A DNA stretch of 64,000 nucleotides from Amphiura filiformis. Lineage: Eukaryota > Echinodermata > Ophiuroidea > Amphilepidida > Amphiuridae. Under the pieces are notes generated by a model. The model was given only the letters and a program-made list of their open reading frames with translations. It made no database searches and had not been told where the DNA came from. A program made the position numbers and the translations under genes. Shown here piece by piece: positions 11,881-25,800 of the stretch. Position 1 is the stretch's first letter, and the number at the start of each line of letters is the position of its first letter. Where the stretch lies: contig NW_027305507.1 in assembly GCF_039555335.1 (NCBI RefSeq), positions 62,001 to 126,000 on the forward strand. Reading direction: 5' to 3'.

Positions 11881-12373
11881 AGGTTAAAAACCACTAATAG
11901 GCCTGGGCGATACATTGAAATACGACGAGGAACTATTTGTTTTCATGGCATTCGAAAAGACTGCATTAAAATCGCTGAAATTGCTCAAGTTATATAGCCA
12001 AACAAGCACTTTTTAGAGTTTGATGCTTCAAAATGGTACATTTTCTCTCATTATATGACATTTTTGATGTAATAGTACCAAAATTCATACGCACGGCTTC
12101 GGTTTTTAGTAAATAGTCGCCCTATCATATTGTAACTTTAAGCTTCGAGGGCGCACTGTAATTTTAAGGTGTTTACGGTTCAGTGCGTTAAAACAAGAAA
12201 AGTCTCAGGTCAAGTTATGTTGAATTTTTGATCATTTGGCATCTAAATCATATAGTTTCACCTGATATTGGTGACATTGAACTGTGAGAGTTCTGAATAT
12301 GAGAAAATTCCACCCGAAATTAGGCATTTTCCCATTGAAACACGTGTAATACATAATTAGTGGTATTTAACCT
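11881..12373. mobile_element. 493 bp MITE, TIR AGGTTAAA(T)ACCACTAAT
   Basis: The ends are inverted (AGGTTAAA.ACCACTAAT). A near-identical second copy sits at 43932-44429. The interior is non-coding with 'gcttcgagggcgcactgt'. The target duplication is not clear at this copy. Confidence 0.85.
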
Positions 12374-12574
12374 AAAGCGCTTCAACTTTCATGAGAAATG
12401 CTCACTTGTAAATCACATTAAACTTTCAGTCATTTGACAAAGTTACTCGCACTTGTACACTCGCTAATACCGAACTTGCTTTATAAGACATCAAGGAGTA
12501 CGTCTGTCAAAAAGGTAACTAGCTCCATTCATATATATACACATTATAGTTCATTATCACTATCATCCTCATCA

Positions 12575-13290
12575 TCTGATAGGGACACATTTTTCAGTAT
12601 TCTCATATTCATCTGACTCAATAGAACAGCCATAACGTTCAGCACACTGCAATTCATTCCTACGGCATTTGCAGCAGCGATTGTTATCATATGGTGACTC
12701 GACACATCCATCATGTCCATGCTTCACCAAATGGATCACTGCAGCTGGAGCGGGAGGCAAAGTTGTCATTACTGCTAGAGCGGGAGGCAAATTAGGCCTG
12801 ACATTAGGCCTACTAGTAGAAATTTTCCATCGAGCATCCCAGCCATAATGATGTAGTCGTCGAAACTCTGGATTTAGAATAACATTTTTGTTCCAGATCA
12901 TCCCCTGATAGTGCGATCTCATGATAGCTGGTACAAGTGAAGCTTTAGTTGGCGACAAACCTCTAATTGTGCCTATCTCTTCTTCGAGAGCCACCGCCTA
13001 ACACCTGCTACATTTGTAAAATCTGTATGTAGCAAATATAACTAAATGCTTATCAGATGGCCTTTCTGCTACACTAAGCTGTGAAGGTACTCATCATCTG
13101 AATCAAGCTCTTTCAGCGCCTGCCACAAAATCAGCTTTGCCTTGCCAGCAAATCCGGTGACGTCTGCCCACGATAGTGAGTGAAATCCAGAAAGAGACGG
13201 GGCCTTCTCAGCGCCCAAGGAATTGTAGATGGGTGCAAGCTTACGTGATTACCTTACGTTTCTCTGCAATTTCTATCACAAAAGACGTAT
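12575..13290 (-). pseudogene. Degraded gene of the 'PAFHSLTGCD' / Cys-rich tail family
   Basis: The upstream part (about 13280-13090, minus) reads LGAEKAPSLSGFHSLSWADV then TGFAGKAKLILWQALKELDS. After stops and a frame change, 12994-12575 reads GLSPTKASLVPAIMRSHYQG, then MIWN, HHYGWDARW and a Cys-rich end. I recognise this layout from uncharacterised multi-copy proteins of cnidarians, molluscs and echinoderms: 'GFHSLTGCDTTSAFAGKGK..', then 'PPTKA.L..H..RA.YQ...W', then 'GW', then a Cys-rich module. They are often thought to be mobile-element derived, but I do not know their function. The TGCDTT motif is lost and several stops intervene, so this copy is dead. It lies on the same strand as, and inside, the proposed UGT intron. 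Confidence 0.65.
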
Positions 13291-13432
13291 CTTTACAGAG
13301 GTTTGGGTAACATCTACTGGCTAGGACGAGGACATCTGTATCTGGGAATAAATCTTGCCAGACATGGCACCAATATTGCTATGACATTAACACAATAAAG
13401 AATTATCTTTGTGTCTGCTTTATCTTGGGAGC

Positions 13433-14095
13433 TTAAGGGATCTAAAATGACCGTTTATTGCGTTTCGACAGTATATTTTGTGGGACATAAGAGCACCTCA
13501 GACCTATCGAATTGCATTCTGAATACGAAGCATGTCTTTCTGATATCAAATAATTTTCATTTTTTGAAAATCACAATATAATACAAATTTTATGACAAAT
13601 TATAAAAATTTGATATTTTTCAAATTTTTGATATATAACAGTCCTCGAAGTAAATTATATAAATCTATTGATATATTCTTAAAGTGTGTGTAGCAGGGAG
13701 GAAAAGCCGACGGTCAATTGAAAATTTTGACCTTTCATATTGAAGATATGGATTTTTTTTTCCAAAAAAGACCTAATTTTTGTTGGTGTTTGGGGGAAAA
13801 AAATCCATATCTTCAATACGAAAGGTCAAAATTTTCAATTGATCGTCGGTTTTTCATCCCACCTACATACACTTTAAGTATAAATCATCAGATTTATAAA
13901 GTTTACTTCAAGTACTGTTAAATATCAAAAATATCAATTTTAATGATTTGCCATAAAATGTGTATTAAATTGCGAATTTCAAAAAATCTAAATTATCTGA
14001 TATCAGAATGACATTCTTCGTATTCAGAATGCAATTCGATGTGTTCTAATGTCCCAGAATAAATACTGTCCAAACGTTCATACCCCAGCCCTTAA
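13433..14095. mobile_element. Long-hairpin MITE with TTAA ends
   Basis: A 663 bp near-palindrome with arms of about 320 bp meeting near 13770. The ends read TTAAGGG and CCCTTAA, so a TTAA target (piggyBac or Kolobok type) is likely. Half-length relatives lie at 30427-30725 and 39711-39985, and a terminal scrap at 29915-29992. Confidence 0.85.
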
Positions 14096-15049
14096 TTGGG
14101 TTCGTTAAAATTCAACAACTACAGAAGTCAAGCCTTGTTAATCGGTGATGAATCCACAGTACACTAGCGTATAAGTTAATTTAGGGGTGGGCACTGACCC
14201 AAAATTTTTTCAGGAAGCAGTTTTTCTATGGCCAAATTTCATCAGGAAAAAGAATCTGTCAAAAAAAAAATTCACCAGATGAAGTCTTAGTTCGGGTTTT
14301 GACGAAAATTCAAAATGGCCGCCAAAATAGGTGTTTTTTAGGGATTTTACCACTATTAGTATAGTTTTAGGCCAAAAGCACCAAGTAATATGTCTTTCTA
14401 TATGTTTTTGAGGCTGCTGATTAAATATTTGCCATTAATATAATGGCCATATGAATATCTAGATGTCTAAAATTCAAAATGGCCGCCAAAATAGGTGTTT
14501 TTCAAGATTTTGCCACTTTTTGTATAGGTTTAGGCCAGAAGCACCAAGTAATATGTCTTCCTATATGTTTTTGAGGCTGCTAATTCTAAATCTACCATTT
14601 CTATAATGGCTTAATGAATATTAAGGTTAGATAATGGTAAAAATTCAAAATGGCCACCAAAATCACCTTTAAAAAAAAAGACTTTCTGCGGACAGTGAGC
14701 CATTTATATTGATATATTGATTCATAACAGCTCACCATATAACAGCGGAAAAGCAAATATGAATCCATACTATCGCTAAAGTGTTGCTGGATCACCGGGT
14801 AGCTAGTTCAGCTCTACAGCGAGGAATGCATGGTTAAGTCTTTCGCTAATCTAAGAAATGGATCCTTTGGGATCGGTAGAATGATATTTCAGTGTCCAAG
14901 GACTAAGGGGAACAATATAAGCAAATGGTGCCAGCCAAATTGAGGCATGTGAAATGACAGAGGACTGGATCAAGAAGAGTGTCTGATGACAGCATAATCT
15001 CTGGGCAAAAGAATCCTCGCTGACTATGACCAATTCAAATCTCTACTAA

Positions 15050-16175
<1,126 letters not shown>

Positions 16176-18098
16176 GCATCCTGCATCTGCCGGCTCTTAG
16201 CAACACTTTCTTCTTGAATCAGTCCTCTGTTAGTTCACTTGTCACAATTTGGCTGACATTGATTATTTGCGAATATTGGCTACTGTCTCTTTGACATGAA
16301 ATATCATTCTACCGATCACAATTCAAGCATCCATTTCTTAAATTAGCGATAGACTTGAACTTGCATTCCTCATTGTAGGGCTGATCTACCCGCTAACCCA
16401 GCGAGACTTAAATAGCGATATTGTGTCTTCATGTTTGCCTTTGAGCTGCTATGGTGAACCTGAAAGTACACAATTGACATACAGTTGTGCGTACTAAAAA
16501 CCTTGGTGCAGTACATTTGTCATAATGGTGCCTCTTGTACCATTATGAATATATTATCAGATATTGCCACAATGATTAATCAAATTTGATTATTATCGAG
16601 TAGAGATTCATAGTCTGCGACATGAAAACACCTAAAAAGACAAATTTTTATTACTCAATATAAATGGGTCCCTGTCAGCAAATTCTTTAAAAAAGTTGAT
16701 CTTGGCGGCCATTTTAAATTTTTGCCATATTTTGATCTACAACCATGGCCAAAATGTGTTGGGACACTTATGGAAAACGTACACTATATTATGACCTTAT
16801 TTCCGTTATTATTAACCTGATAAAGTGGAGGTTTCTTTGGTGTCAAGCCTAATCCCTTTCCTAACACCCCAACCCTCCCCCTTCCCCACCAATCAATGTT
16901 GGGTGCCACAAGGCTTGTGTGACCAAAAAAGTCGGATTCAACATTGATCGGGGGAATGGGGGCTTATTTACATTACCCTATCAAACCGTCCCAACACTTA
17001 TGGCCAGCATTGTCTCTAAGGTACAAAAATCAAATTTTAAAATGTGTGTTTTGGCCCATATCTCCTCAACCATGGCTTGGATTTTCATCAAATTTTACAT
17101 GAAAACGGAGAAACTATTTATCTTTTCACTTATATAAAAAATATTGCATTTTCCTTACGTGATTTAGGGATACGGTCACATTTTATACGCAATATCATGT
17201 ATTTTACAGTGCGTTCTGAACATTATTAGCCTATGCGAACTACGTATTTTGCTTAAAATGATGTTTTATTTTGAAAGAGTAGTGATTTAATCGCCAGAAA
17301 TACATGATATTTGTTGACAGGAATTGATTGAAGTCTTTTAAAAGAGTGATTTTGGGAAAAAAAATACTTAAAATTAAAAAAAAAGCTAATTTTTAGAGAA
17401 AAAACAAACAAACTTTCATCATTTTCATCGTTTGCATCAAAAACGTATGTGGTATTTGCAACGAGTAAATCGTGTAAATATAATCATAGTCGGCAGGAGT
17501 GGGCCTAAATTACATTTTATGACTGAAATTTATTAAAGCGCTTTCAAAGAAACTTGCGTATAAAAAATAACATAGCACATAAAAAAGTAATTATCATAAT
17601 ATTACACATAATTTCTAAATCAGAATTTCATCATCTTCAGAAGATAGCAAACATCATTGACTATTCACCTTCATATCCTATTAGACTATAGTCGACTTTC
17701 TGCTGAGTAATAGAAGTCTTAGGTGCGTTTTTTAAAGTTAAAACGGTCTCTATGTTTTTAAAGTCAATTGGGGTAGCTGAATCAACAAACGTGGATACCA
17801 TAAACAATTATAATGTTTTGACATTATAATTTGAATAAAACAAAATAACCGCCAAAATCATCAAATTAGTATTTAAAACTCTGATAACTTTGGTAGTCAA
17901 TTTGTTTGATGCAAATTAGCAGGTCAAAGCATATAAATTATTTTTGGTATCCGTGATTCATGAACTTAGCATACCCAAACTGACTTAAAAGTCATAGATA
18001 CCACTTTAAACAAAAAATGCGCCTTGATGGCTTATGCCCCTTTCCAAGAAATTTGACTAGTCTATTACAGGCATATATAGGCACACCTTTTGGATCCA

Positions 18099-18101
<3 letters not shown>

Positions 18102-18174
<73 letters not shown>

Positions 18175-18175
18175 C

Positions 18176-18237
<62 letters not shown>
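18102..18237. repeat. (GAT)n-(CAT)n mirror microsatellite, unit 1
   Basis: About 25 GAT units are followed directly by about 20 CAT (ATC) units, so the two halves are reverse complements and can fold into one long hairpin. The poly-Asp/His and poly-Met/Ile frames are by-products. Confidence 0.95.
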
Positions 18238-18667
18238 GCTTCAGTATCATCAAGACCTATAATTATATTTCCTTATTAAACATATTTATAACTCGCGTAT
18301 ACCATTATGCGCAAAGCTGAAACCCTAATGCACGGCATAGGTCATTTAGATAATACAATGCCTCAGTGAACCGTTCAATAATTCGATTCATCATTGACAT
18401 TTGTACACGGAAGGTGATTTCGGGTCACGGTATGCAGGCTATAATAAAAGAGAATCACTACCAACTCTTTATTTAGATTACGAGTGCATACCGTGGGTTT
18501 CAGACTTTCTTACACTTTAAGAATATATTTTCTTCAAAAAGGCCTTGAATACCGTTCTTCTATAGCCAATAAGACAATTTTCATGTCCTAAAAGTAGCGG
18601 GTTAGTTTAAACACTTTTATTAACTTCGCAATAGCTTTTATGCCCCAAAATACTTCGTAATGTTACT

Positions 18668-18741
18668 TGAAACTATTAGCTCAGTTGATAAGGCGTCTGC
18701 CTTATGCTCAAAAAAGTCTGAGTTCGATTCCTAACGATTAA
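18668..18741 (+). pseudogene. tRNA-like sequence, unit 1
   Basis: TTAGCTCAGTTGATAAGGCG resembles a tRNA D-arm/A box. GAGTTCGATTCC resembles the T-arm/B box about 40 bases later, and a T-run follows. The acceptor and T stems do not pair well, so it is probably a tRNA pseudogene or tRNA-derived SINE head, not a working tRNA. Confidence 0.5.
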
Positions 18742-20699
18742 ATTTTTTTTTTTTTTTTGCTTTCTTATTAAAATTACCAATTTCTCACTTTTCTGTTAAA
18801 ATGAAAATATGTAGGATTCTTATTTTCATAAATAATATTATCAGAGTATCAACTGAGCTAACACACAGTACTTTTTCCATCCATTATTGTATGTAATCGA
18901 AATTAATGCTAACACGTTGATTTACTCCGTTGCTTCATTTGTGGTAGACTGCGGTAAATTGGGAAAACAGGTGTGCATGGGTTCGATTCCTCTATTTGTT
19001 TTTTGATCACGAGATGTTGTGATAACTTTTATTTTCTTCTTTAGCTGTAATGTAACATTTTAATTGGTGGAAACAATAATTTTCCATTTTAAAACATAAG
19101 TTTTTGACAGTTAAAGTGACGAATAGTGAACTTAGACCGGGCCAAAATATCACTTTAAGACATTTTAAGTGACCAGTCCCTAAATATAAAATGTAGCCAT
19201 CCAAAAATTTTTTGGTAAAGCCAAATGATAAGATCTCTAACTGCTCCAAATTTGGTGTCAATATCATATTTACTTTTTGAGTTATAAGCAAAAAACTGAA
19301 ATTAGATGATTTTTTTTCAACTTTTCAAATACAACCATGGCCAAAATGTGTTGGGACACTTATGGAAAACGTACACTATATTATGACCTTATTTCCGTTA
19401 TTATTAACCTGATAAGGGTGGAGGTTTCTTTGGTGTCAAGCCTAAACCCTTTCCTAACACCCCAACCCCCCCCCCCCCCCTTCCCCACCAATCAATGTTG
19501 GGTGCCACAAGGCTTGTGTGACCAAAAAAGTCGGATTCAACATTGATCGGGGGGAATGGGGGGCTTATTTACATTACCCTATCAAACCGTCCCAACACTT
19601 ATGGCCAGCATTGTCTCTAAGGTACAAAAAATCAAATTTTAAAATGTGTGTTTTGGCCCATATCTCCTCAACCATGGCTTGGATTTTCATCAAATTTTAC
19701 ATGAAAACGGAGAAACTATTTATCTTTTCACTTATATAAAAAATATTGCATTTTCCTTACGTGATTTAGGGATACGGTCACATTTTATACGCAATATCAT
19801 GTATTTTACAGTGCGTTCTGAACATTATTAGCCTATGCGAACTACGTATTTTGCTTAAAATGATGTTTTATTTTGAAAGAGTAGTGATTTAATCGCCAGA
19901 AATACATGATATTTGTTGACAGGAATTGATTGAAGTCTTTTAAAAGAGTGATTTTGGGAAAAAAATACTTAAAATTAAAAAAAAGCTAATTTTTAGAGAA
20001 AAAACAAACAAGCTTTCATCATTTTCATCGTTTGCATCAAAAACGTATGTGGTATTTGCAACGAGTAAATCGTGTAAATATAATCATAGTCGGCAGGAGT
20101 GGGCCTAAATTACATTTTATGACTGAAATTTATTAAAGCGCTTTCAAAGAAACTTGCGTATAAAAAATAACATAGCACATAAAAAAGTAATTATCATAAT
20201 ATTACACATAATTTCTAAATCAGAATTTCATCATCTTCAGAAGATAGCAAACATCATTGACTATTCACCTTCATATCCTATTAGACTATAGTCGACTTTC
20301 TGCTGAGTAATAGAAGTCTTAGGTGCGTTTTTTAAAGTTAAAACGGTCTCTATGTTTTTAAAGTCAATTGGGGTAGCTGAATCCAACAAACGTGGATACC
20401 ATAAACAATTATAATGTTTTGACATTATAATTTGAATAAAACAAAATAACCGCCAAAATCATCAAATTAGTATTTAAAACTCTGATAACTTTGGTAGTCA
20501 ATTTGTTTGATGCAAATTAGCAGGTCAAAGCATATAAATTATTTTTGGTATCCGTGATTCATGAACTTAGCATACCCAAACTGACTTAAAAGTCATAGAT
20601 ACCACTTTAAACAAAAAATGCGCCTTGATGGCTTATGCCCCTTTCCAAGAAATTTGACTAGTCTATTACAGGCATATATAGGCACACCTTTTGGATCCA

Positions 20700-20828
<129 letters not shown>

Positions 20829-21258
20829 TTCAGTATCATCAAGACCTATAATTATATTTCCTTATTAAACATATTTATAACTCGCGTATACCATTATGCG
20901 CAAAGCTGAAACCCTAATGCACGGCATAGGTCATTTAGATAATACAATGCCTCAGTGAACCGTTCAATAATTCGATTCATCATTGACATTTGTACACGGA
21001 AGGTGATTTCGGGTCACGGTATGCAGGCTATAATAAAAGAGAATCACTACCAACTCTTTATTTAGATTACGAGAGTGCATACCGTGGGTTTCAGACTTTC
21101 TTACACTTTAAGAATATATTTTCTTCAAAAAGGCCTTGAATACCGTTCTTCTATAGCCAATAAGACAATTTTCATGTCCTAAAAGTAGCGGGTTAGTTTA
21201 AACACTTTTATTAACTTCGCAATAGCTTTTATGCCCCAAAATACTTCGTAATGTTACT

Positions 21259-21332
21259 TGAAACTATTAGCTCAGTTGATAAGGCGTCTGCCTTATGATC
21301 AATAATTCTGAGTTCGATTCCTAACGATTAAA
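21259..21332 (+). pseudogene. tRNA-like sequence, unit 2
   Basis: Same A-box and B-box-like stretches as unit 1. It differs in the anticodon-arm area (CTTATGATCAATAATTCTG against CTTATGCTCAAAAAAGTCTG), which suggests no selection on that arm. Confidence 0.5.
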
Positions 21333-21915
21333 TTTTTTTTTTTTTGCTTTCTTATTAAAATTACCAATTTCTCACTTTTCTGTTAAAATGAAAATATGTA
21401 GGATTCTTATTTTCATAAATAATATTATCAGAGTATCAACTGAGCTAACACACAGTACTTTTTCCATCCATTATTGTATGTAATCGAAATTAATGCTAAC
21501 ACGTTGATTTACTCCGTTGCTTCATTTGTGGTAGACTGCGGTAAATTGGGAAAACAGGTGTGCATGGGTTCGATTCCTCTATTTGTTTTTTGATCACGAG
21601 ATGTTGTGATAACTTTTATTTTCTTCTTTAGCTGTAATGTAACATTTTAATTGGTGGAAACAATAATTTTCCATTTTAAAACATAAGTTTTTGACAGTTA
21701 AAGTGACGAATAGTGAACTTAGACCGGGCCAAAATATCACTTTAAGACATTTTAAGTGACCAGTCCCTAAATATAAAATGTAGCCATCCAAAAATTTTTT
21801 GGTAAAGCCAAATGATAAGATCTCTAACTGCTCCAAATTTGGTGTCAATATCATATTTACTTTTTGAGTTATAAGCAAAAACTGAAATTAGATGATTTTT
21901 TTCAACTTTTCAAAT

Positions 21916-22196
21916 ACAACCATGGCCAAAATGTGTTGGGACACTTATGGAAAACGTACACTATATTATGACCTTATTTCCGTTATTATTAACCTGATAA
22001 GGGTGGAGGTTTCTTTGGTGTCAAGCCTAAACCCTTTCCTAACACCCCAACCCCCCCCCCCCCTTCCCCACCAATCAATGTTGGGTGCCACAAGGCTTGT
22101 GTGACCAAAAAGTCGGATTCAACATTGATCGGGGGGAATGGGGGGCTTATTTACATTACCCTATCAAACCGTCCCAACACTTATGGCCAGCATTGT
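21916..22196. repeat. 2.6 kb tandem repeat, partial unit 3
   Basis: The first 280 bases of the unit, ending at 'ggccagcattg', where the 165 bp units of the large element take over. Confidence 0.93.
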
Positions 22197-22680
22197 AGAT
22201 ATTCATATCACCATTATATAAATTATATGGAATCAGCGGCGTCAAAAACACATAGAAAGACATATTACTTGGTGCTTTTGGCCTAAAACTATACAAAAAG
22301 TGGCATAATCTTGAAAAAACACCTATTTTGGCGGCCATTTTTAATTTTAGCCATCTAGATATTCATATGGCCATTATATATATTAATGGCAGATTTGGAA
22401 TCAGCGGCCTCAAAAGCATATAGAAAGACATATTACTTGGTGCATTTGGCCTAAAACTATACAGAAAGTGGCATAATCTTGCAAAAAAAAACCTATTTTG
22501 GCGGCCATTTTGAATTTTAGCCATCTAGATATTCATATGGCCATTATAATAATGGCAGATTTGGAATCAGCGGCCTCAAAAACATATATAAAGACATATT
22601 ACTTGGTGCATTTGGCCTAAAACTATACAGAAAGTGGCAAAATCTTGAAAAAACACCTATTTTGGCGGCCATTTTGAACT
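22197..22680. repeat. Subterminal tandem units, about 165 bp x3
   Basis: Each unit carries 'tagatattcatatggccatt', 'catattacttggtgc.tttg' and 'tattttggcggccatttt'. The same units occur inverted at 14310-14640, as expected for subterminal repeats of one element. Confidence 0.85.
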
Positions 22681-22829
22681 TTCGCCAAAACCCGAACTAA
22701 GACTTCATCTGGTGAAATTTTTTTTGACAGATTCTTTTTCCTGATGCAATTTGGCCATAGAAAAACTGGTTCCTGTGTAAGTTTGCAGAAAAAGTCCTTG
22801 TGTGCCCACCCCTAGAAGTGAACGCAAGG

Positions 22830-24660
22830 TTATGCGTACGTGTTAAACGCGTAATAGGTCTGTCACACTACGACGGACTGGATCAACGTACATCACCGAA
22901 TACAAAAATATTTTATTCGGTGGAAAAATCACCAGTCCGGCAGAAGATTCGGTTGGATTTTGGGTCCGATTCCCGTTCGTTTCTCTATGCGTTGTGACCG
23001 CTAATAATCCTGCAGGCGTCTTATATTCGATCATTCAACGTCCGACAAATGACCGGATTTGGGGGGGTCAACGTCCGACAAATGACCGGATTTGGGGGTC
23101 CGATTCCCGTTCGTCTCTCTATGCGTTGTGGCCGCTAATAATCCTGCAGGCGTTTTATGTTCAACCCGAATTGAATTTGCCAAATTTAAAATGTTACACT
23201 GATCCACTGAAGACTTCAGACTCGTAATTTCAGGTAAAGCATGCATGGATTGATATGTTAAAGTCAGTAATAGACCTAAGTCCGTCTTAAATACTGACTT
23301 TGGTGACAAAATGTCACGGGCCCTACATATCGACGGGTCGGCAGTAATTTTCACAGGCTTTTGGGCCAAGAAACCACATTCATTTTAAGCACTGCCTATA
23401 ATAATCACAGGCCTATACTTAGGCTTATTACTATCCTGGGCCTACTCAATAACGTACAATTTAACCTTGTCCATGTCTTCTCTTCTTTTTTCTTTCTTGT
23501 CAATAACTAAAACTGGTAGGAATTTGATATTGCGTCCTCTACCCTTCAGAAAGTGCCCCTCCCTCAATACTACTTATATGCATAGGCCTACTAAATTACG
23601 TGCAATTTAACTTTTTCTCTTCTCTTCTCTCTTCAATTGTTCTCACTTTCTTTTCTTTTTTTCTCTCCTTTCCCCCTTTTTCTACTTGTCAGTCACTAAA
23701 GTACTGGGTGAAATATGATATTGCGTCACGCACCCTTCAGAAAGTCCCCCCCATGATCGATGCACATGTTCGCCATAGGCCTACATCCGGCACAAGCGCC
23801 TGCGAAACCTTGCAAACACCTGCGGTATATAAACGAAAGAATAACGAACAAACCCAGGGTATATATACAGAGCAGTACGAACACACATCGGACAACTTCC
23901 GAACATGTGTATTCAGCACACTCCTTGTTTCAAGTTTTGTGCATGCACAAAACTTGAAACGTATTGTCGACGGACTAAACAAACATCACCTAACACGAAA
24001 CGCATTTGGCAGATAATAGCAGGACAAAGAACATAAAACGAACATTGACGAACACTAACGGATTTGCTAAAATATCATCCCTTTTTTATACGGAAGACCG
24101 ATCCGGTGTAGTGTGACACTAAGACGGTCTGGGTCAACGTACAATACCGAATGCAAAAATTTGCTATCCGGTGGTGAAGGCCTCACAGGAACGTATTTGC
24201 AACGAACAAGGGCCGAGTGCAACGAACAAAGAACGAACATGAACGAAAGGAGAGCGAACAAACTCCGGCAATATGCAGCACCATACGAACACACATCGGA
24301 TAAATACCGAACATGTGTATTCGGTACACTACGTTTCAAGTTTTATGCATGCACAAAACTTGCCGACGGACTTAACGAACATCACCTAACACGAAACGCA
24401 TTTGGCGGATGATAGCAGGACATAAAAAGAACATAAAACGATCATTGACGAACAACAACGGATTTGCTAAAATACCACCCGTTTCTTGTACGGAAGGCCT
24501 ATTCGGTGTAGTGTGACAGGCGCATACAATTTGTCATGCCAGAAATGCGTAAACACTGTCTTATGTTGGAAGTAGCAGCAAATAATCGTTACCGCTTTAT
24601 TATTAGCTGTGAGCCGATTTATTAGCAGAGAAATCACCGATCTTCTTGTAACGTTGAGTG
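22830..24660. repeat. Repeat cluster with tandem and palindromic units
   Basis: 23860-24118 is repeated at 24268-24518 ('cgaacacacatcgga', 'catcacctaacacgaaacgc', 'ggtgtagtgtgac'). A shorter pair lies at 22960-23160, where 'gaccggatttggggg' occurs twice. 'tgtcacactacgac' near 22860 and 'gtgtagtgtgac' near 24110 and 24505 look like TIR-type ends. The open frames have no recognisable domain. Confidence 0.7.
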
Positions 24661-24736
24661 GCAATGATAAACGAATATTCCGAATGAAAGAATCATGTGA
24701 CTATCTTTAGCTTGTGTTTGTTGTCATGGTTGTTGA

Positions 24737-24839
24737 AAGGGATTCAATCATGCTTCACCGCTTTTCGTCCGGCGCAGACGACGTGTACGCATCGTTGTTA
24801 ATCGGTGATTAACAACAGTGACACATGATTGAATCCCTA
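24737..24839. repeat. Small inverted repeat
   Basis: AGGGATTCAATCATG and its exact inverse, 103 bp outside to outside. An inner 'gttgttaat' and 'attaacaac' lie near the centre. This is MITE-like or hairpin debris. Confidence 0.6.
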
Positions 24840-25109
24840 ATAATTCCGTTTTAACAGTCTTACACCTTAATGTACAGGCTGTATCAAAATAATTGGTACC
24901 CATCAATTTGGATGTTTATTGAAAAGCATGCCTCTCCCAAATGCAACATTGGTAACTCTTAAAATGTCCAGAATATAATATAGTTTATGACTTTTTATGG
25001 TAATTAATCTACAACTTGAATTATTTGGATCTCAAGTTGAATTTCGATGTGTCAGACTCATCCATAAACTGATAGGTACCAATCCCAGAATACCAAAATT
25101 GTATTATAA

Positions 25110-25400
25110 AGCAAGTCAAGTATTCGCAGGGCCGCTCCTAGGGATTTTGCCGCCCTAGGCAAAGTCTCTCCCTGCCGCCCCACCAAAGCATACCAAAAAG
25201 TGTTAAGGGGGGGGGGGTGGTACCCCTTGAAAACTCCTCAGTTTTGACCTATTTGTTAACAGTGCCGCCGAGAGCCATTATGGGCCCGGGGGCAATGTGA
25301 ACGGACAGGCCCCTTTGATGACTTCATGAGGGGGGGGGGGTCAGCAGTGGCGTAAATTTCTTTGTGACATGGGGGAGGGAGGTTGGTGTAAAATCATGTT
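25110..25400. repeat. Decayed DNA-transposon ends
   Basis: 'gccgctcctagggattttgc' and 'cgccctaggcaaag' near 25130, and 'cagtggcgtaaatttc' near 25348, are phrases typical of hAT-type termini in many animal genomes. G-runs are frequent. No internal gene is visible. Confidence 0.5.
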
Positions 25401-25439
25401 GAAGCGCTAGCGGAGCTTATAAGTAGCATGTTTAGCTGC

Positions 25440-25800
25440 CAATAATCCAATAAGAACATTGAAGGAGACAAATGTGCGCGAACTTAAGTGCGCACAAATT
25501 TGCAATTTGAAAGTGGCATTTTGCTCTTAGATCACGTGCAGATTAAGTTTCTCTTAACAACTCCCACGCGAAGTGCAAAACATGTGTCAATTTTAAGCCA
25601 ATTTGAAGCTATATAAAATGATCCAAGTATGAACTGATGAATTGGGTAAATGCGCGCGAAGCGCGCGAAAATTTGCAATTCGAATTAGCGACTTTTGCTC
25701 CCAGATTGAACCTATTGAAACAAACTCCCTGCGATGAGCGGAAAAAATGTCAATTTTAAGGTAAATTATCAAATATTCTTAGTCAGTGGGAGTGGTCTAG
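25440..25800. repeat. Two diverged units with GCGCGAA motifs
   Basis: 'gtgcgcgaactt..gcgcacaaatttgcaattt' and 'gcgcgcgaagcgcgcgaaaatttgcaattcg' head two related units of about 180 bp. Non-coding. Confidence 0.6.

Larger units (their letters stand above)
16739..19330. repeat. 2.6 kb tandem repeat, unit 1
   Basis: Begins 'acaaccatggccaaaatg' and runs 2592 bp to the same phrase at 19331. Units 1 and 2 differ mainly in homopolymer and microsatellite lengths, plus a few substitutions (for example near 18710-18716), so the duplication is young. The unit holds a GAT/CAT mirror microsatellite, a tRNA-like stretch and a B-box-like stretch. No protein is recognisable; the 94-codon minus-strand frame (19007-19291) is conserved only because the repeat is. 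Confidence 0.95.

Noticed and set aside
18017-18320. Poly-Asp/His, poly-Met/Ile frames, also at 20618-20909
   Set aside because: Translation of the GAT/CAT microsatellite.
18940-19002. Second tRNA-like stretch with a GGTTCGATTCC B box
   Set aside because: Only the B box fits; no D-arm or acceptor pairing, so it is noted but not called.
19007-19291. 94-codon minus-strand frame kept in both tandem units (also 21594-21878)
   Set aside because: Conserved only because the 2.6 kb units are nearly identical; no domain and no sign of codon-level selection that I can see.
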